Shown piece after piece: positions 7,180 through 15,560 of a DNA stretch of 19,437 nucleotides. The notes beneath the pieces were generated by a model that had not been told where the DNA came from, ran no database searches, and was given only the letters and a program-made list of their open reading frames with translations. The DNA lies in the NCBI GenBank assembly GCA_019421345.1, contig JAHZFL010000027.1:1-19437 (forward strand), given 5' to 3'. Positions within the stretch are counted from its first letter, which is position 1; each line of letters opens with the position of its first letter. The DNA comes from Roseburia sp. (GTDB taxonomy: Bacteria; Bacillota; Clostridia; Lachnospirales; Lachnospiraceae). The translations under genes were made by a program, and so were the position numbers.

Positions 7180-8103
7180 GTGAAGCATTTAGGAACAAGG
7201 CGGATTGAGACAAAGCGTCTGATTTTAAGACGCTTTACATTGGACGATGCACTACCGATGTACCGAAATTGGGCGAGTGATCACGAGGTTACAAAATATC
7301 TGACGTGGCAGACACATGAAAATGCGGAACAGACAAAAAACGTGCTGGAAAGCTGGATTTCTTCCTATGAAAATGAAGACAAATACATATGGTGCATAGC
7401 AAAAAAGGAGAACGATGAGCCGATCGGCAGTATTAACGCGTTTCATTATCAGGAGAAGATCAATGCCATGGAAGTTGGCTATTGTATCAGCAGAAGCTAT
7501 TGGCACCAGGGGATTACATCGGAGGCGCTTGGCGCAGTGATGAAATATCTGCTGGATGAGGTTGGGATTGACCGGATCGAGGCAAGGCACGATGCAATAA
7601 ATCCTAATTCCGGCGGGGTGATGCGCAAATGCGGGATGAGACACGAGGGTACAAGAATCCGTGCAGGATGGACAAATGCAGGCATCTATGACACAGAGCT
7701 TTACGGATATGTCAGGGGAGTCACAGATGCTGATAGGCGAAATGAGCCGCATGCATTGTCTAAGAGACACGACGCAGACCGGCAGGGCGTGCAGACGCCG
7801 CAAAGACCTCTGCACAGTTGTATTTGTGACGAGGAGATAGAACGTATGGCAGGTCTTGCAAAGCTTTTCCTTTCCGATGAGGAAAAGGAGCTGGCAAGGT
7901 ATGATATGGGAAACATGCTAAACGATATGAAGAAACTGGGAGAATTAAATACAACAGGCGTTGAACCGATGTCACATGTTTTTCCGATCAGCAATGTGTT
8001 CCGGGAGGATGTTGTGACAAGCACCGATGGAGGCAGGGAAACACTTTTAAATGCACCGGAGCAAAGGAACGGCGGATTTCTTGTGCCAAAAACAATCAGC
8101 TAA
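7180..8103 (+). CDS. gatC: GNAT acetyltransferase fused in frame to amidotransferase subunit GatC
   Basis: The 307-residue product joins two domains. Residues 1 to about 182 are a RimJ/RimL-like GNAT acetyltransferase: RRIETKRLILRRFTLDDA start, acetyl-CoA loop in SYWHQGITSEAL, and INPNSGGVMRKCGM. Residues about 215-307 are a complete GatC (ICDEEIERMAGLAKLFLS, then TGVEPMSHVFPISNVFRED, ending GGFLVPKT). GatC is the small clamp that stabilises GatA on GatB. The roughly 32-residue linker looks like translated spacer, rich in Arg, Asp and Gln. I chose the GTG at 7180 because AGGGGAGGGA lies just upstream and MKHLGTRRIETKRLI fits a GNAT start; an ATG at 7150 is possible. GatC may also be made separately from an internal start. 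gatA begins 12 nt after the stop. Confidence 0.87.
   Translation: MKHLGTRRIETKRLILRRFTLDDALPMYRNWASDHEVTKYLTWQTHENAEQTKNVLESWISSYENEDKYIWCIAKKENDEPIGSINAFHYQEKINAMEVGYCISRSYWHQGITSEALGAVMKYLLDEVGIDRIEARHDAINPNSGGVMRKCGMRHEGTRIRAGWTNAGIYDTELYGYVRGVTDADRRNEPHALSKRHDADRQGVQTPQRPLHSCICDEEIERMAGLAKLFLSDEEKELARYDMGNMLNDMKKLGELNTTGVEPMSHVFPISNVFREDVVTSTDGGRETLLNAPEQRNGGFLVPKTIS
7831..7848 (+). promoter_or_regulatory. Possible internal ribosome binding site and start for free GatC
   Basis: GAGGAG (7831-7836) lies 9 nt before an in-frame ATG (7846). Starting there would drop about eight N-terminal GatC residues (ICDEEIER) that are normally present. The site is plausible but not proven to be used. Confidence 0.35.
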
Positions 8104-8115
8104 AAGGAGAAGTCA

Positions 8116-9582
8116 ATGAGCATCATGAGCCTGTCGGCAATCGAGCTTGGGAGAAGTATAAAAGAAAAAAAGATCGGAGTTGCGGAAGCGGCGGTTGAGG
8201 CGCTTGCTGCGATCGACGCAAAAGACAAAGCGATCGGCAGCTTTGTGACTGTCGACCGTGCGGGCGTATGTAAGCGTGCAGAGGAAGTGCAGAGACAAAT
8301 AAATGCAGGAGAGCTTATCAGTCCGCTCGCGGGCGTACCTTTCGCAGTCAAGGATAACCTGTGTACGCAGGGATTGCGGACAACCTGCGGATCGAACATG
8401 CTTTCAGATTTTAAGCCCGCCTATACGGCGGAGGCAGTCCGCAATTTAGAGCGGGCAGGGGCGGTTCTTTTGGGCAAAACCAACATGGATGAATTTGCGA
8501 TGGGAAGTACCACGGAAACATCGGCGTTTGGCATGACAAAAAATCCGTGGGATTTATCCCGTGTGCCGGGCGGTTCTTCCGGCGGTTCGTGCGCGGCGGT
8601 GGCGGCGGAGGAATGTAGCTACGCGCTTGGTTCGGATACCGGTGGTTCGATCCGTCAGCCAAGCTCCTTTTGCGGGGTGACGGGACTTAAGCCGACCTAC
8701 GGAGCAGTATCACGGTATGGGCTTATCGCTTATGCATCCTCCATGGATACTGTCGGACCGATCGCAAGAAATGTGTCGGATTGCGCGGCGGTACTGGAAG
8801 CGATCGCGTCATACGATAAAAAAGATGCAACGTCTGTACGGCATAGGGACTGCGGGTTTACGCAAGCGCTGCTTGCCGATGTCAAAGGACTGCGCATCGG
8901 CATCCCGCGCAGCTATTTTACGGGGGAGCTTTGCGCAGAGATCAAGGAGGCGGTGCTTGGTGCGGCAAAGACATTTGAGGAAAACGGAGCGTTTGTCGAA
9001 GAATTTGATCTCGGCTTGACGGAATATGCGGTTTTGGCATATTACGTTATTGCCTGCGCAGAGGCAAGCTCCAATCTGGCACGCTTTGACGGAGTGAAAT
9101 ACGGTCATCGGGCGAAAAGCTATGAGGGACTTGATGATATGTATCAAAAAACACGTTCCGAGGGCTTTGGCTTGGAGGTAAAGCGAAGGATTTTACTCGG
9201 CACCTTTGTTTTGAGCAGAGACTGCTATGAGACATATTACTTGCAGGCATTGCGTACAAGAAGACTGATCAAAGAGACATTTGACCGGGCGTTCGCGCGC
9301 TATGATATTCTTTTGGCTCCGACAGCGCCCAAGATGGCGCCGCTTCTTGGCAGGGAGCATAAAAATCCAATGGAAGTATATCGGGGAGATATTTATACCG
9401 TTGCAGCAAATCTGGCAGGATTTCCGGCAATCTCCCTTCCCTGCGGCAGAGATCAAAAGGGATTGCCCATCGGCGTGCAACTGATGGCAGACTGCTTTGC
9501 GGAAAAGAAGCTGATCCGTGCAGCATATACATTGGAGCAGACGAGGGGCTATGAGCGCTGTCCGTATGCGGTAAAAACATGA
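8116..9582 (+). CDS. gatA: Glu-tRNA(Gln)/Asp-tRNA(Asn) amidotransferase subunit A
   Basis: GatA is the amidase-signature subunit that releases ammonia from glutamine for conversion of mischarged Glu-tRNA(Gln) or Asp-tRNA(Asn). The 488-residue protein is the usual length. The Ser-cisSer-Lys triad is clear: Lys79 (FAVKDN), Ser154 in PGGSSGGS, and Ser178 in SDTGGSIRQP, the same numbers as in the well-studied staphylococcal enzyme. AAGGAG sits 6 nt before the ATG and directly after the gatC stop, so coupling with gatC is likely. Confidence 0.97.
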   Translation: MSIMSLSAIELGRSIKEKKIGVAEAAVEALAAIDAKDKAIGSFVTVDRAGVCKRAEEVQRQINAGELISPLAGVPFAVKDNLCTQGLRTTCGSNMLSDFKPAYTAEAVRNLERAGAVLLGKTNMDEFAMGSTTETSAFGMTKNPWDLSRVPGGSSGGSCAAVAAEECSYALGSDTGGSIRQPSSFCGVTGLKPTYGAVSRYGLIAYASSMDTVGPIARNVSDCAAVLEAIASYDKKDATSVRHRDCGFTQALLADVKGLRIGIPRSYFTGELCAEIKEAVLGAAKTFEENGAFVEEFDLGLTEYAVLAYYVIACAEASSNLARFDGVKYGHRAKSYEGLDDMYQKTRSEGFGLEVKRRILLGTFVLSRDCYETYYLQALRTRRLIKETFDRAFARYDILLAPTAPKMAPLLGREHKNPMEVYRGDIYTVAANLAGFPAISLPCGRDQKGLPIGVQLMADCFAEKKLIRAAYTLEQTRGYERCPYAVKT

Positions 9583-9648
9583 TGGTTCGGAATGAAAAAT
9601 TGGGATGCGGACACAGCTTCTGCGCCGTGCGCCGGAACGGAGGAAAAG

Positions 9649-11112
9649 ATGGGTGAAGGATATGAGACAGTCATTGGACTGGAGGTTCATGTAGAGCTGG
9701 CAACAAAGACAAAGATTTTCTGTGGGTGTCCCACAATGTTCGGCGGTGCGCCCAACAGCCACACCTGTCCGGTCTGTACGGGAATGCCGGGAGCGCTTCC
9801 GATGTTAAACCGTCAGGTCGTAGCGTATGCACTTGCCGTGGGACTTGCGCTGAACTGTGAGATCACAAGGTACTGCAAATTTGATCGGAAAAACTATTTT
9901 TATCCCGACAATCCGCAGAATTATCAGATTTCACAGCTCTATCTGCCAATCTGTACCAATGGCTGGCTCACAATCGAGACAGAAAAAGGGGCAGGAGAAA
10001 AGCGGATCGGCATTCATGAGATACACATGGAGGAGGATGCGGGTAAGCTTGTACACGATGAGCGTGAGGGCGTATCCGTCGTTGATTATAACCGTGCCGG
10101 TGTGCCGCTGCTTGAGATCGTATCAGAGCCGGATATGCGCTCGGCAGATGAGGTGATCGCGTATCTGGAAAAGCTGCGTTTGATCATTCAGTATCTGGGG
10201 GCGTCAGACTGTAAGCTGAATGAAGGCTCTATGCGGGCGGACATCAATCTCTCCGTGAGAAAGCGAGGGGATAAGACACTTGGCACGCGCACAGAGATGA
10301 AAAATTTAAACTCCTTTCGGGAAATTAAAAATGCCATAAAAGGAGAGCGGGAGCGTCAGATTGCATGTATCGAGGAAGGCAGGCGGGTGGTACAGGAGAC
10401 AAGGCGCTGGGATGAAAAAAAGGGATGCTCTCATGCGATGCGCGCAAAGGAGGAAGCGACAGATTATCGCTATTTTCCAGAGCCGGATCTGATGCCTGTT
10501 GTGATCAGTGAGGAATGGATCAAAGAGGTGCAGGAAAGGAGACCGCAGATGCGCGAGGAGAAGCTGGCGCTTTACCAGGAGGTATTTGGGATTCCGGCTT
10601 ATGATGCGAAGCTTTTGACAAGTGATAAGTCGCTGGCGGATTTATTTGAGAGGACGGTGAGTTTTTGCGCAAGACCAAAGAGCGTCTCCAACTGGATCAT
10701 GGGAGAGGTGATACGTCTTATGAAAGAACATGGGCTTGCGCCGGATGAGCTTTCTTTTTCACCGGAAAATTTTGCAAAGCTTGTTGCACTCGCAGATGAG
10801 GGAAGCATTACAAATACGGTCGCAAAGGAAGTGTTTGCGCTGGTATTTTCCGAGGATATTGCCCCTGAGCGTTATATAGAAGAAAACGGTCTAAAAACGA
10901 TTGACGACGCCAGCGCGCTTTTGGCTGCCGTCAGGAAGGTGATAGACGAGAATCCGCAGTCGGTGAGCGATTATCTTGGCGGAAAGAAGCGGGCGCTTGG
11001 CTTTTTGGTTGGACAGACGATGAAGGCTACCGCGGGGAAGGCAGATCCGGGATTGGTCAAAGAGCGCTTGCTTGAGCTGTTGGATGATGCCGGGAAATTG
11101 GAAAGTGACTGA
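9649..11112 (+). CDS. gatB: Glu-tRNA(Gln)/Asp-tRNA(Asn) amidotransferase subunit B
   Basis: GatB binds the mischarged tRNA, phosphorylates its side chain with ATP and uses ammonia channelled from GatA. I place the start at ATG 9649, because GGAGG (9639-9643) precedes it at 5 nt and the protein then opens YETVIGLEVHVEL as in the family. An in-frame ATG at 9592 would add 19 residues without a good binding site. The resulting protein has 487 residues. Zinc ligands are Cys25, Cys27, Cys40 and Cys43 (FCGCP and HTCPVC). The catalytic cradle motifs NYFYPDNPQNYQISQ and NRAGVPLLEIVSEPD are intact, and a helical YqeY-like tail ends the protein. gatB follows gatA by 66 nt. No strong terminator follows. 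Confidence 0.97.
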   Translation: MGEGYETVIGLEVHVELATKTKIFCGCPTMFGGAPNSHTCPVCTGMPGALPMLNRQVVAYALAVGLALNCEITRYCKFDRKNYFYPDNPQNYQISQLYLPICTNGWLTIETEKGAGEKRIGIHEIHMEEDAGKLVHDEREGVSVVDYNRAGVPLLEIVSEPDMRSADEVIAYLEKLRLIIQYLGASDCKLNEGSMRADINLSVRKRGDKTLGTRTEMKNLNSFREIKNAIKGERERQIACIEEGRRVVQETRRWDEKKGCSHAMRAKEEATDYRYFPEPDLMPVVISEEWIKEVQERRPQMREEKLALYQEVFGIPAYDAKLLTSDKSLADLFERTVSFCARPKSVSNWIMGEVIRLMKEHGLAPDELSFSPENFAKLVALADEGSITNTVAKEVFALVFSEDIAPERYIEENGLKTIDDASALLAAVRKVIDENPQSVSDYLGGKKRALGFLVGQTMKATAGKADPGLVKERLLELLDDAGKLESD

Positions 11113-11193
11113 GGAATGGCGTTTGCTTGTGCGGTATGACATGACACAGGAGTTTTGTAATCTGATGAAGGACCACAGAATATAGAAAACAAA

Positions 11194-11221
11194 TTGACAA
11201 AAGCACAAGATATTGTATAAT
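11194..11221 (+). promoter_or_regulatory. Strong sigma-A-type promoter of nrdDG
   Basis: TTGACA (11194-11199) and TATAAT (11216-11221) are both full consensus with a 16-bp spacer, 75 bp upstream of nrdD. Confidence 0.88.
11203..11218 (+). promoter_or_regulatory. Candidate NrdR box overlapping the nrdDG promoter
   Basis: GCACAAGATATTGTAT matches the published NrdR consensus acaCwAtATaTwGtgt at 13 of 16 positions, by my count. It lies between the -35 and -10. A weaker copy (10 of 16) is at 11173-11188, with centres 30 bp apart, close to three helical turns. NrdR is the usual repressor of ribonucleotide reductase genes. Confidence 0.6.
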
Positions 11222-11295
11222 CATTGTTAGAGCAAATCGGTGCCGTCTGGATGTTGGCATTGCATTTGCAATGAGGGAGGAAGGGATTCTGGTTT

Positions 11296-13482
11296 ATGAA
11301 GATTATTAAGAGAAGCGGAAGTGAAGATGTTTTTGATCTGAGGAAGATTGAGGCGGCGATCCGCAAGGCGAATGACAGTGTGATCGATTACGAGAAGCTG
11401 AGTGAAGAAAAAATACAGAGCATCCTCGCGAATGTGGAGCGTGCGTGCGAGAATATGAAGCGTTCGCCGAGTGTTGAGGAGATTCAGGATATGGTGGAAA
11501 ACCAGATCATGAGCCAGCATGCATTTAATGTTGCCCGCAATTACATTACATATCGCTACAAGAGAGAGCTTGTCCGCAAGTCAAATTCCACGGATGAACA
11601 GATATTAAGTCTGCTTGAATGTAATAATGAAGAAGTAAAGCAGGAGAATTCCAATAAGAATCCGACCGTAAACAGTGTACAGCGCGATTACATGGCGGGG
11701 GAGGTCAGCAAGGACATCACGAGGAGATTTTTGCTGCCGCCCGATATTGTGGAGGCGCATGAGAAGGGCATTATTCACTTTCACGACGCCGATTATTTTG
11801 CGCAGCACATGCACAACTGCTGTCTGGTAAATCTGGAGGATATGCTGCAGAACGGAACAGTCATCAGCGAGACGATGATCGATCCTCCGAAAAGCTTTTC
11901 TACCGCGTGTAATATTGCCACACAGGCGATCGCACAGATTGCGAGCTCACAGTATGGGGGGCAGAGTATCTCGCTTTCGCATCTGGCGCCCTTTGTGCAG
12001 GTCAGCCGTGAGAAATTCCGCAGACAGGTACGCGCGGAGCTGCTTGCGGCGGATGTAGAGCCGACGGAGGAGAGGGTGAACCGGATTGCAGAGCTGCGCG
12101 TGAAGGAGGAGATCAACCGCGGGGTACAGATGATCCAGTATCAGGTCATTACGCTGATGACAACAAACGGACAGGCGCCGTTTATCACCGTGTTTATGTA
12201 TCTGAACGAAGTGCCGGAGGGACAGCTTAGAGACGACCTTGCAGCAGTCATCGAGGAAATGCTGCACCAGAGGATTCTCGGCGTCAAAAATGAACAGGGC
12301 GTTTATATTACGCCGGCGTTTCCAAAGCTGATCTATGTGCTGGAGGAGGATAATATCCGCGAGGGTACGAAGTACTGGCATTTGACAAAGCTTGCTGCCG
12401 AGTGCACCGCAAAGCGCATGGTGCCGGATTATATTTCCGAGAAGATGATGAAGAAGCTCAAGCAGGGCGCGTGCTATACCTGCATGGGCTGCCGTTCATT
12501 CTTAACGGTTGACCGCACAAGAGAAAACTATGCAAATGCAAATAATTATGAGCCGGGCAGGAAATATTACGGAAGATTTAATCAGGGCGTTGTGACCTTA
12601 AATCTTGTGGACGCCGCATGCTCGTCCGGCGGTGATGAAGATAAATTCTGGGAGCTTTTGGATGAGAGACTGGAGCTTTGTTACAGGGCATTGATGGCAA
12701 GGCATGAGCGTTTAAAGGGAACGCCGTCCGACGTTGCGCCGATTCTCTGGCAGAACGGGGCGCTCGCGCGCCTGAAAAAGGGAGAGACAATCGACCGGCT
12801 GCTGTTTGACGGCTATTCGACGATTTCACTCGGTTATGCCGGGCTTTGCGAATGTACCAGATATATGAAGGGTGTCTCGCATACGGAGCCGACGGGCACG
12901 GAGTTTGCACTGCGTGTGATGCGCCGTTTAAACGATGCCTGTGACGAATGGAAGAAAAAGCACAATATAGATTTTAGTCTGTATGGAACGCCGCTTGAGT
13001 CCACGACCTATAAGTTTGCAAAATGTCTGCAGAAGCGATTTGGCGTGATCGAGGGTGTGACGGACAGAAATTATATTACGAACAGCTACCATGTGCATGT
13101 GACGCAGGAGATCAATGCCTTTGATAAGCTGAAATTTGAATCGCAGTTTCAGGAGTTATCGCCGGGCGGCGCGATCAGCTATGTTGAGGTGCCGAACATG
13201 CAGAATAATCTGGAGGCAGTGCTCTCGGTGATGCAGTATATTTATGAGAACATCATGTACGCCGAGCTAAATACCAAGAGTGATTACTGTATGGAATGCG
13301 GATATTCGGGAGAAATCGAAATCGTAAGCGAGGACGGCAAGCTGGTGTGGGAGTGTCCAAACTGCGGCAACCGCGATCAGACGAAGATGAGTGTTGCGCG
13401 AAGAACCTGCGGATATATCGGAACACAGTACTGGAATCAGGGAAGAACACAGGAGATCAAGGAGCGTGTGCTGCACTTATAG
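11296..13482 (+). CDS. nrdD: Anaerobic ribonucleoside-triphosphate reductase, glycyl-radical subunit
   Basis: NrdD makes deoxyribonucleoside triphosphates without oxygen, using a glycyl radical. The 728-residue protein starts with an ATP-cone allosteric domain (about residues 1-92). CYTCMGCRSFL at 393-403 probably carries the active-site cysteine. The C-terminal zinc site uses Cys665, Cys668, Cys687 and Cys690 (CMEC and CPNC). The glycyl radical is Gly706 in RRTCGYIG. GGGAGGAAGGG (11275-11285) lies upstream of the ATG at a slightly long spacing. nrdG begins 16 nt after the stop, so the reductase and its activase are made together. A promoter and a candidate NrdR box lie upstream. Confidence 0.97.
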   Translation: MKIIKRSGSEDVFDLRKIEAAIRKANDSVIDYEKLSEEKIQSILANVERACENMKRSPSVEEIQDMVENQIMSQHAFNVARNYITYRYKRELVRKSNSTDEQILSLLECNNEEVKQENSNKNPTVNSVQRDYMAGEVSKDITRRFLLPPDIVEAHEKGIIHFHDADYFAQHMHNCCLVNLEDMLQNGTVISETMIDPPKSFSTACNIATQAIAQIASSQYGGQSISLSHLAPFVQVSREKFRRQVRAELLAADVEPTEERVNRIAELRVKEEINRGVQMIQYQVITLMTTNGQAPFITVFMYLNEVPEGQLRDDLAAVIEEMLHQRILGVKNEQGVYITPAFPKLIYVLEEDNIREGTKYWHLTKLAAECTAKRMVPDYISEKMMKKLKQGACYTCMGCRSFLTVDRTRENYANANNYEPGRKYYGRFNQGVVTLNLVDAACSSGGDEDKFWELLDERLELCYRALMARHERLKGTPSDVAPILWQNGALARLKKGETIDRLLFDGYSTISLGYAGLCECTRYMKGVSHTEPTGTEFALRVMRRLNDACDEWKKKHNIDFSLYGTPLESTTYKFAKCLQKRFGVIEGVTDRNYITNSYHVHVTQEINAFDKLKFESQFQELSPGGAISYVEVPNMQNNLEAVLSVMQYIYENIMYAELNTKSDYCMECGYSGEIEIVSEDGKLVWECPNCGNRDQTKMSVARRTCGYIGTQYWNQGRTQEIKERVLHL

Positions 13483-13498
13483 AGGAGAGGCGTGCGGT

Positions 13499-14017
13499 AT
13501 GAATTATTCAGCGATTAAGTATTGCGATATTGCAAATGGAACAGGCATACGGACCGTTTTGTTTGTTTCCGGCTGCAGAAATCACTGCGAGGGCTGTTTT
13601 CAGCCGGAGACATGGTCGTTTGCCTACGGAAGACCGTTTACGGGAGCAGAGCAGGCAGAGATTCTGCGCTCCTTAGAGCCGGATTACATCAGGGGGCTAA
13701 CGCTGCTTGGCGGCGATCCGTTTGAGCCGGAAAATCAAGCGGGGCTTTTTCCTTTTATCCGACAGGTCAAAGGGCGTTTTCCAAAGAAGGACATTTGGGC
13801 GTATACCGGTTATGTGCTGGAACGGGATTTTGTGCCGGGCGGGCAATGCCATACGGATATTACGAGGGAATTTTTGGAACAGATCGACGTATTGGTAGAT
13901 GGTCCGTTTCTGCTGGAGCAGAAGGATATTTCCTTGAAATTCAAGGGTTCTGCAAACCAGAGGATCATTGACTGCACGCATTATTGTAAGACAGGAGAGA
14001 TTCTTGAAATCGGATAG
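13499..14017 (+). CDS. nrdG: Anaerobic ribonucleotide reductase activating protein (radical SAM)
   Basis: NrdG uses S-adenosylmethionine and a [4Fe-4S] cluster to generate the glycyl radical on NrdD. The 172-residue protein has the CX3CX2C cluster motif at Cys26, Cys30 and Cys33 (CRNHCEGC). LTLLGGDPF matches the SAM-binding GGE-type motif of activases. The start is the ATG at 13499, preceded by GAGGAGAGG (13482-13490). Longer in-frame extensions would run into the nrdD coding region. It is translated directly after nrdD. Confidence 0.95.
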   Translation: MNYSAIKYCDIANGTGIRTVLFVSGCRNHCEGCFQPETWSFAYGRPFTGAEQAEILRSLEPDYIRGLTLLGGDPFEPENQAGLFPFIRQVKGRFPKKDIWAYTGYVLERDFVPGGQCHTDITREFLEQIDVLVDGPFLLEQKDISLKFKGSANQRIIDCTHYCKTGEILEIG

Positions 14018-14023
14018 AGCGCT

Positions 14024-14052
14024 TTGCAATTTTTGTCGAAGAATGTTATAAT
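14024..14052 (+). promoter_or_regulatory. Candidate promoter for the small membrane protein gene
   Basis: TTGCAA (14024-14029) and consensus TATAAT (14047-14052) are 17 bp apart, about 60 nt before the ATG at 14114. Confidence 0.6.
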
Positions 14053-14077
14053 AAATCTCGCAAATATCATTTTAATT

Positions 14078-14096
14078 TGCCGTTTCGGCATCTTTT
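14078..14096 (+). terminator. Short hairpin with U-tail in the leader
   Basis: TGCCG (14078-14082) pairs with CGGCA (14086-14090) around TTT and is followed by TCTTTT. The stem is short. It could weakly terminate nrdDG transcripts or attenuate the next gene. Confidence 0.4.
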
Positions 14097-14113
14097 ATGA
14101 AGGAGATTTTGAT

Positions 14114-14362
14114 ATGAAGACAACATGGAAAGCATGGCTCTCGGTGCTGTTTTATCTTTTGGGTATTTTAGGTTGGTGTTATGTGGGCGGCTGGATGCTT
14201 CTGACAGGACCGATCTTTGAAATTTTTTTGGCATATAGGCAGGATTGCCTGACGCTTGGCAGACTGTGCATGGAGGTTATGCAAGGCTTTATCTATCTGT
14301 CGCTTGCCGGGGGTGTATGGTGTGTCGGCTATATGCTGAGCAATTATTTTAGAGAAGCATAA
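14114..14362 (+). CDS. Small membrane protein with two predicted transmembrane segments
   Basis: I do not recognise the family of this 82-residue product. It is hydrophobic, with one likely transmembrane helix at about residues 8-31 (WLSVLFYLLGILGWCYVGGW) and another at about 57-77. A short loop of mixed charge (AYRQDCLTLGRLCMEV) joins them. AGGAG (14101-14105) lies 8 nt before the ATG. It has its own candidate promoter and ends inside a strong hairpin terminator, so it looks like a single-gene unit. No enzymatic motif is seen. Confidence 0.75.
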   Translation: MKTTWKAWLSVLFYLLGILGWCYVGGWMLLTGPIFEIFLAYRQDCLTLGRLCMEVMQGFIYLSLAGGVWCVGYMLSNYFREA

Positions 14363-14416
14363 GACTTTTTATCGGGGCGGAGTTTCCTTTTGGGATCCGT
14401 TCCGATGAAAAGTCTT
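14361..14416 (+). terminator. Long hairpin terminator after the small membrane protein
   Basis: The outer arms AAGACTTTTTATCGG (14361-14375) and CCGATGAAAAGTCTT (14402-14416) pair over 15 bp with one G-U. Further partial pairing occurs inside. The left arm overlaps the TAA stop. The run-out (ATTTCG) is only moderately T-rich. Confidence 0.75.
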
Positions 14417-14448
14417 ATTTCGTAGTAGAAATTTTTAAAGGAGCGCAT

Positions 14449-15546
14449 ATGATTTTAAGAGTACCGTCTTATTATAAAGAATTTCGCTGCACTGCGGACC
14501 GGTGTGCGGACAGTTGCTGCATCGGCTGGGAGCTTGATATTGACGAAGATACGGCAGCTTATTATGAACAGGTCAAGGGGGCATTTGGCGATCGATTAAG
14601 AGAGCACATGGTTCTTGTGGACGGCTGCCACAGCTTCGCACTGTTTAAAAATCGTTTCTGTCCGTTTTTAAACAGGCAGGGACTTTGCGACATTTGCATT
14701 GAGCTGGGTGAGGAAGCGCTTTGTGAGGTCTGTACCGAATTTCCGCGTTTTACGATAGAATATGAGGATAGAACAGAGAAGGTGTTAAGTCTGGCATGTG
14801 AGGAGGTTGGGCGGCTGATTTTTTCATCGGATCAAAAAATCGGCTGGGAGACCTATGGAGAGCGTATAGATGGCAGTGAGGAGGACTGGGAGGAGGAAGA
14901 TGAGAGACCGGCTGTAGAGGGACATCGTCTGGAGACGGTCAGAGAAAGCGCAGTTTCGATCCTGCAAGACAGGAGCAAAGCAGTGTTCGGGCGGGCAGCG
15001 GAGTATCTGCGGTACTGTGAAAAGCAGCAGAAAAATTTATACGGCGCAGGAGAAAGCGGTGCGGCAGAGCAACGGGAAGAAAATGAGGCGCAGGCATACG
15101 CAGATTTTTTGGAGCGGCTAAAGATTTATGATCAACTGGAGGTTTTGGATGAGAAATGGCTCAGAGAGAAAGAGCTGCTTGCGACCTCCTTTTGTGAGGA
15201 GAACTATGGGGTCAGGCAGAAGCAGTTTCTAAAGGATATGAAAGAGAGAGAATACGAATATGAGCAGCTTCTGGTGTATTTTACCAACCGCTATCTGATG
15301 CGCGCCTATTATGATGCAAACCTTTTGCAGAAAGCAAAGTTTGTGGTGTTAAGTGTGCTTATGATCCGGGATATGGATGTGGCGCGCTGGGTGCGTGATG
15401 GAAAATTTTCAAAAGAGGACCGCATAGATACGGCAAAAATCTATGCGAGAGAGGTGGAGCATTGCGAGGAAAATATGGAATTTTTGGCAGATGCGCTGCA
15501 ATTTGAGGAGCTCTTTGAAACGGAGCGTCTGCTGTTGCAGCTATAG
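14449..15546 (+). CDS. FliB-like (flagellin lysine-N-methylase family) protein
   Basis: The N-terminal Cys-rich region matches FliB-type proteins, which in Salmonella methylate lysines of flagellin. Cysteines fall at residues 14, 19, 23, 24, 71, 80, 83, 92 and 95 (CADSCCIGWELD, CPFLNRQGLCDICIE, CEVCTEFPRF), suggesting a bound metal or Fe-S cluster. The middle (about 145-230) is acidic and low in conservation. The C-terminal part is helical. The protein has 365 residues. AAAGGAG lies 7 nt before the ATG. No flagellar genes are nearby, and many non-motile Clostridia carry such homologues, so flagellin need not be the target. It is 14 nt upstream of the flavodoxin-fold gene, suggesting co-transcription. 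Confidence 0.8.
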   Translation: MILRVPSYYKEFRCTADRCADSCCIGWELDIDEDTAAYYEQVKGAFGDRLREHMVLVDGCHSFALFKNRFCPFLNRQGLCDICIELGEEALCEVCTEFPRFTIEYEDRTEKVLSLACEEVGRLIFSSDQKIGWETYGERIDGSEEDWEEEDERPAVEGHRLETVRESAVSILQDRSKAVFGRAAEYLRYCEKQQKNLYGAGESGAAEQREENEAQAYADFLERLKIYDQLEVLDEKWLREKELLATSFCEENYGVRQKQFLKDMKEREYEYEQLLVYFTNRYLMRAYYDANLLQKAKFVVLSVLMIRDMDVARWVRDGKFSKEDRIDTAKIYAREVEHCEENMEFLADALQFEELFETERLLLQL

Positions 15547-15560
15547 GGAGTGGAGGGTAT

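Noticed and set aside
7252..7815. Long minus-strand open frame (187 codons) opposite the GNAT domain
   Set aside because: It lies entirely opposite the GNAT coding sequence, shows no recognisable motif and is Cys/Pro-rich as antisense shadows often are.
7727..7840. Remnant of an aspS N-terminus in the GNAT-GatC linker
   Set aside because: aspS can neighbour gatCAB in Clostridia and the alternate-frame peptide has RRRKDL and VVFV reminiscent of it, but the resemblance is too short to support a call.
9193..9762. 189-codon minus-strand frame across the gatA-gatB junction
   Set aside because: It is antisense to two certain genes and has no family features.
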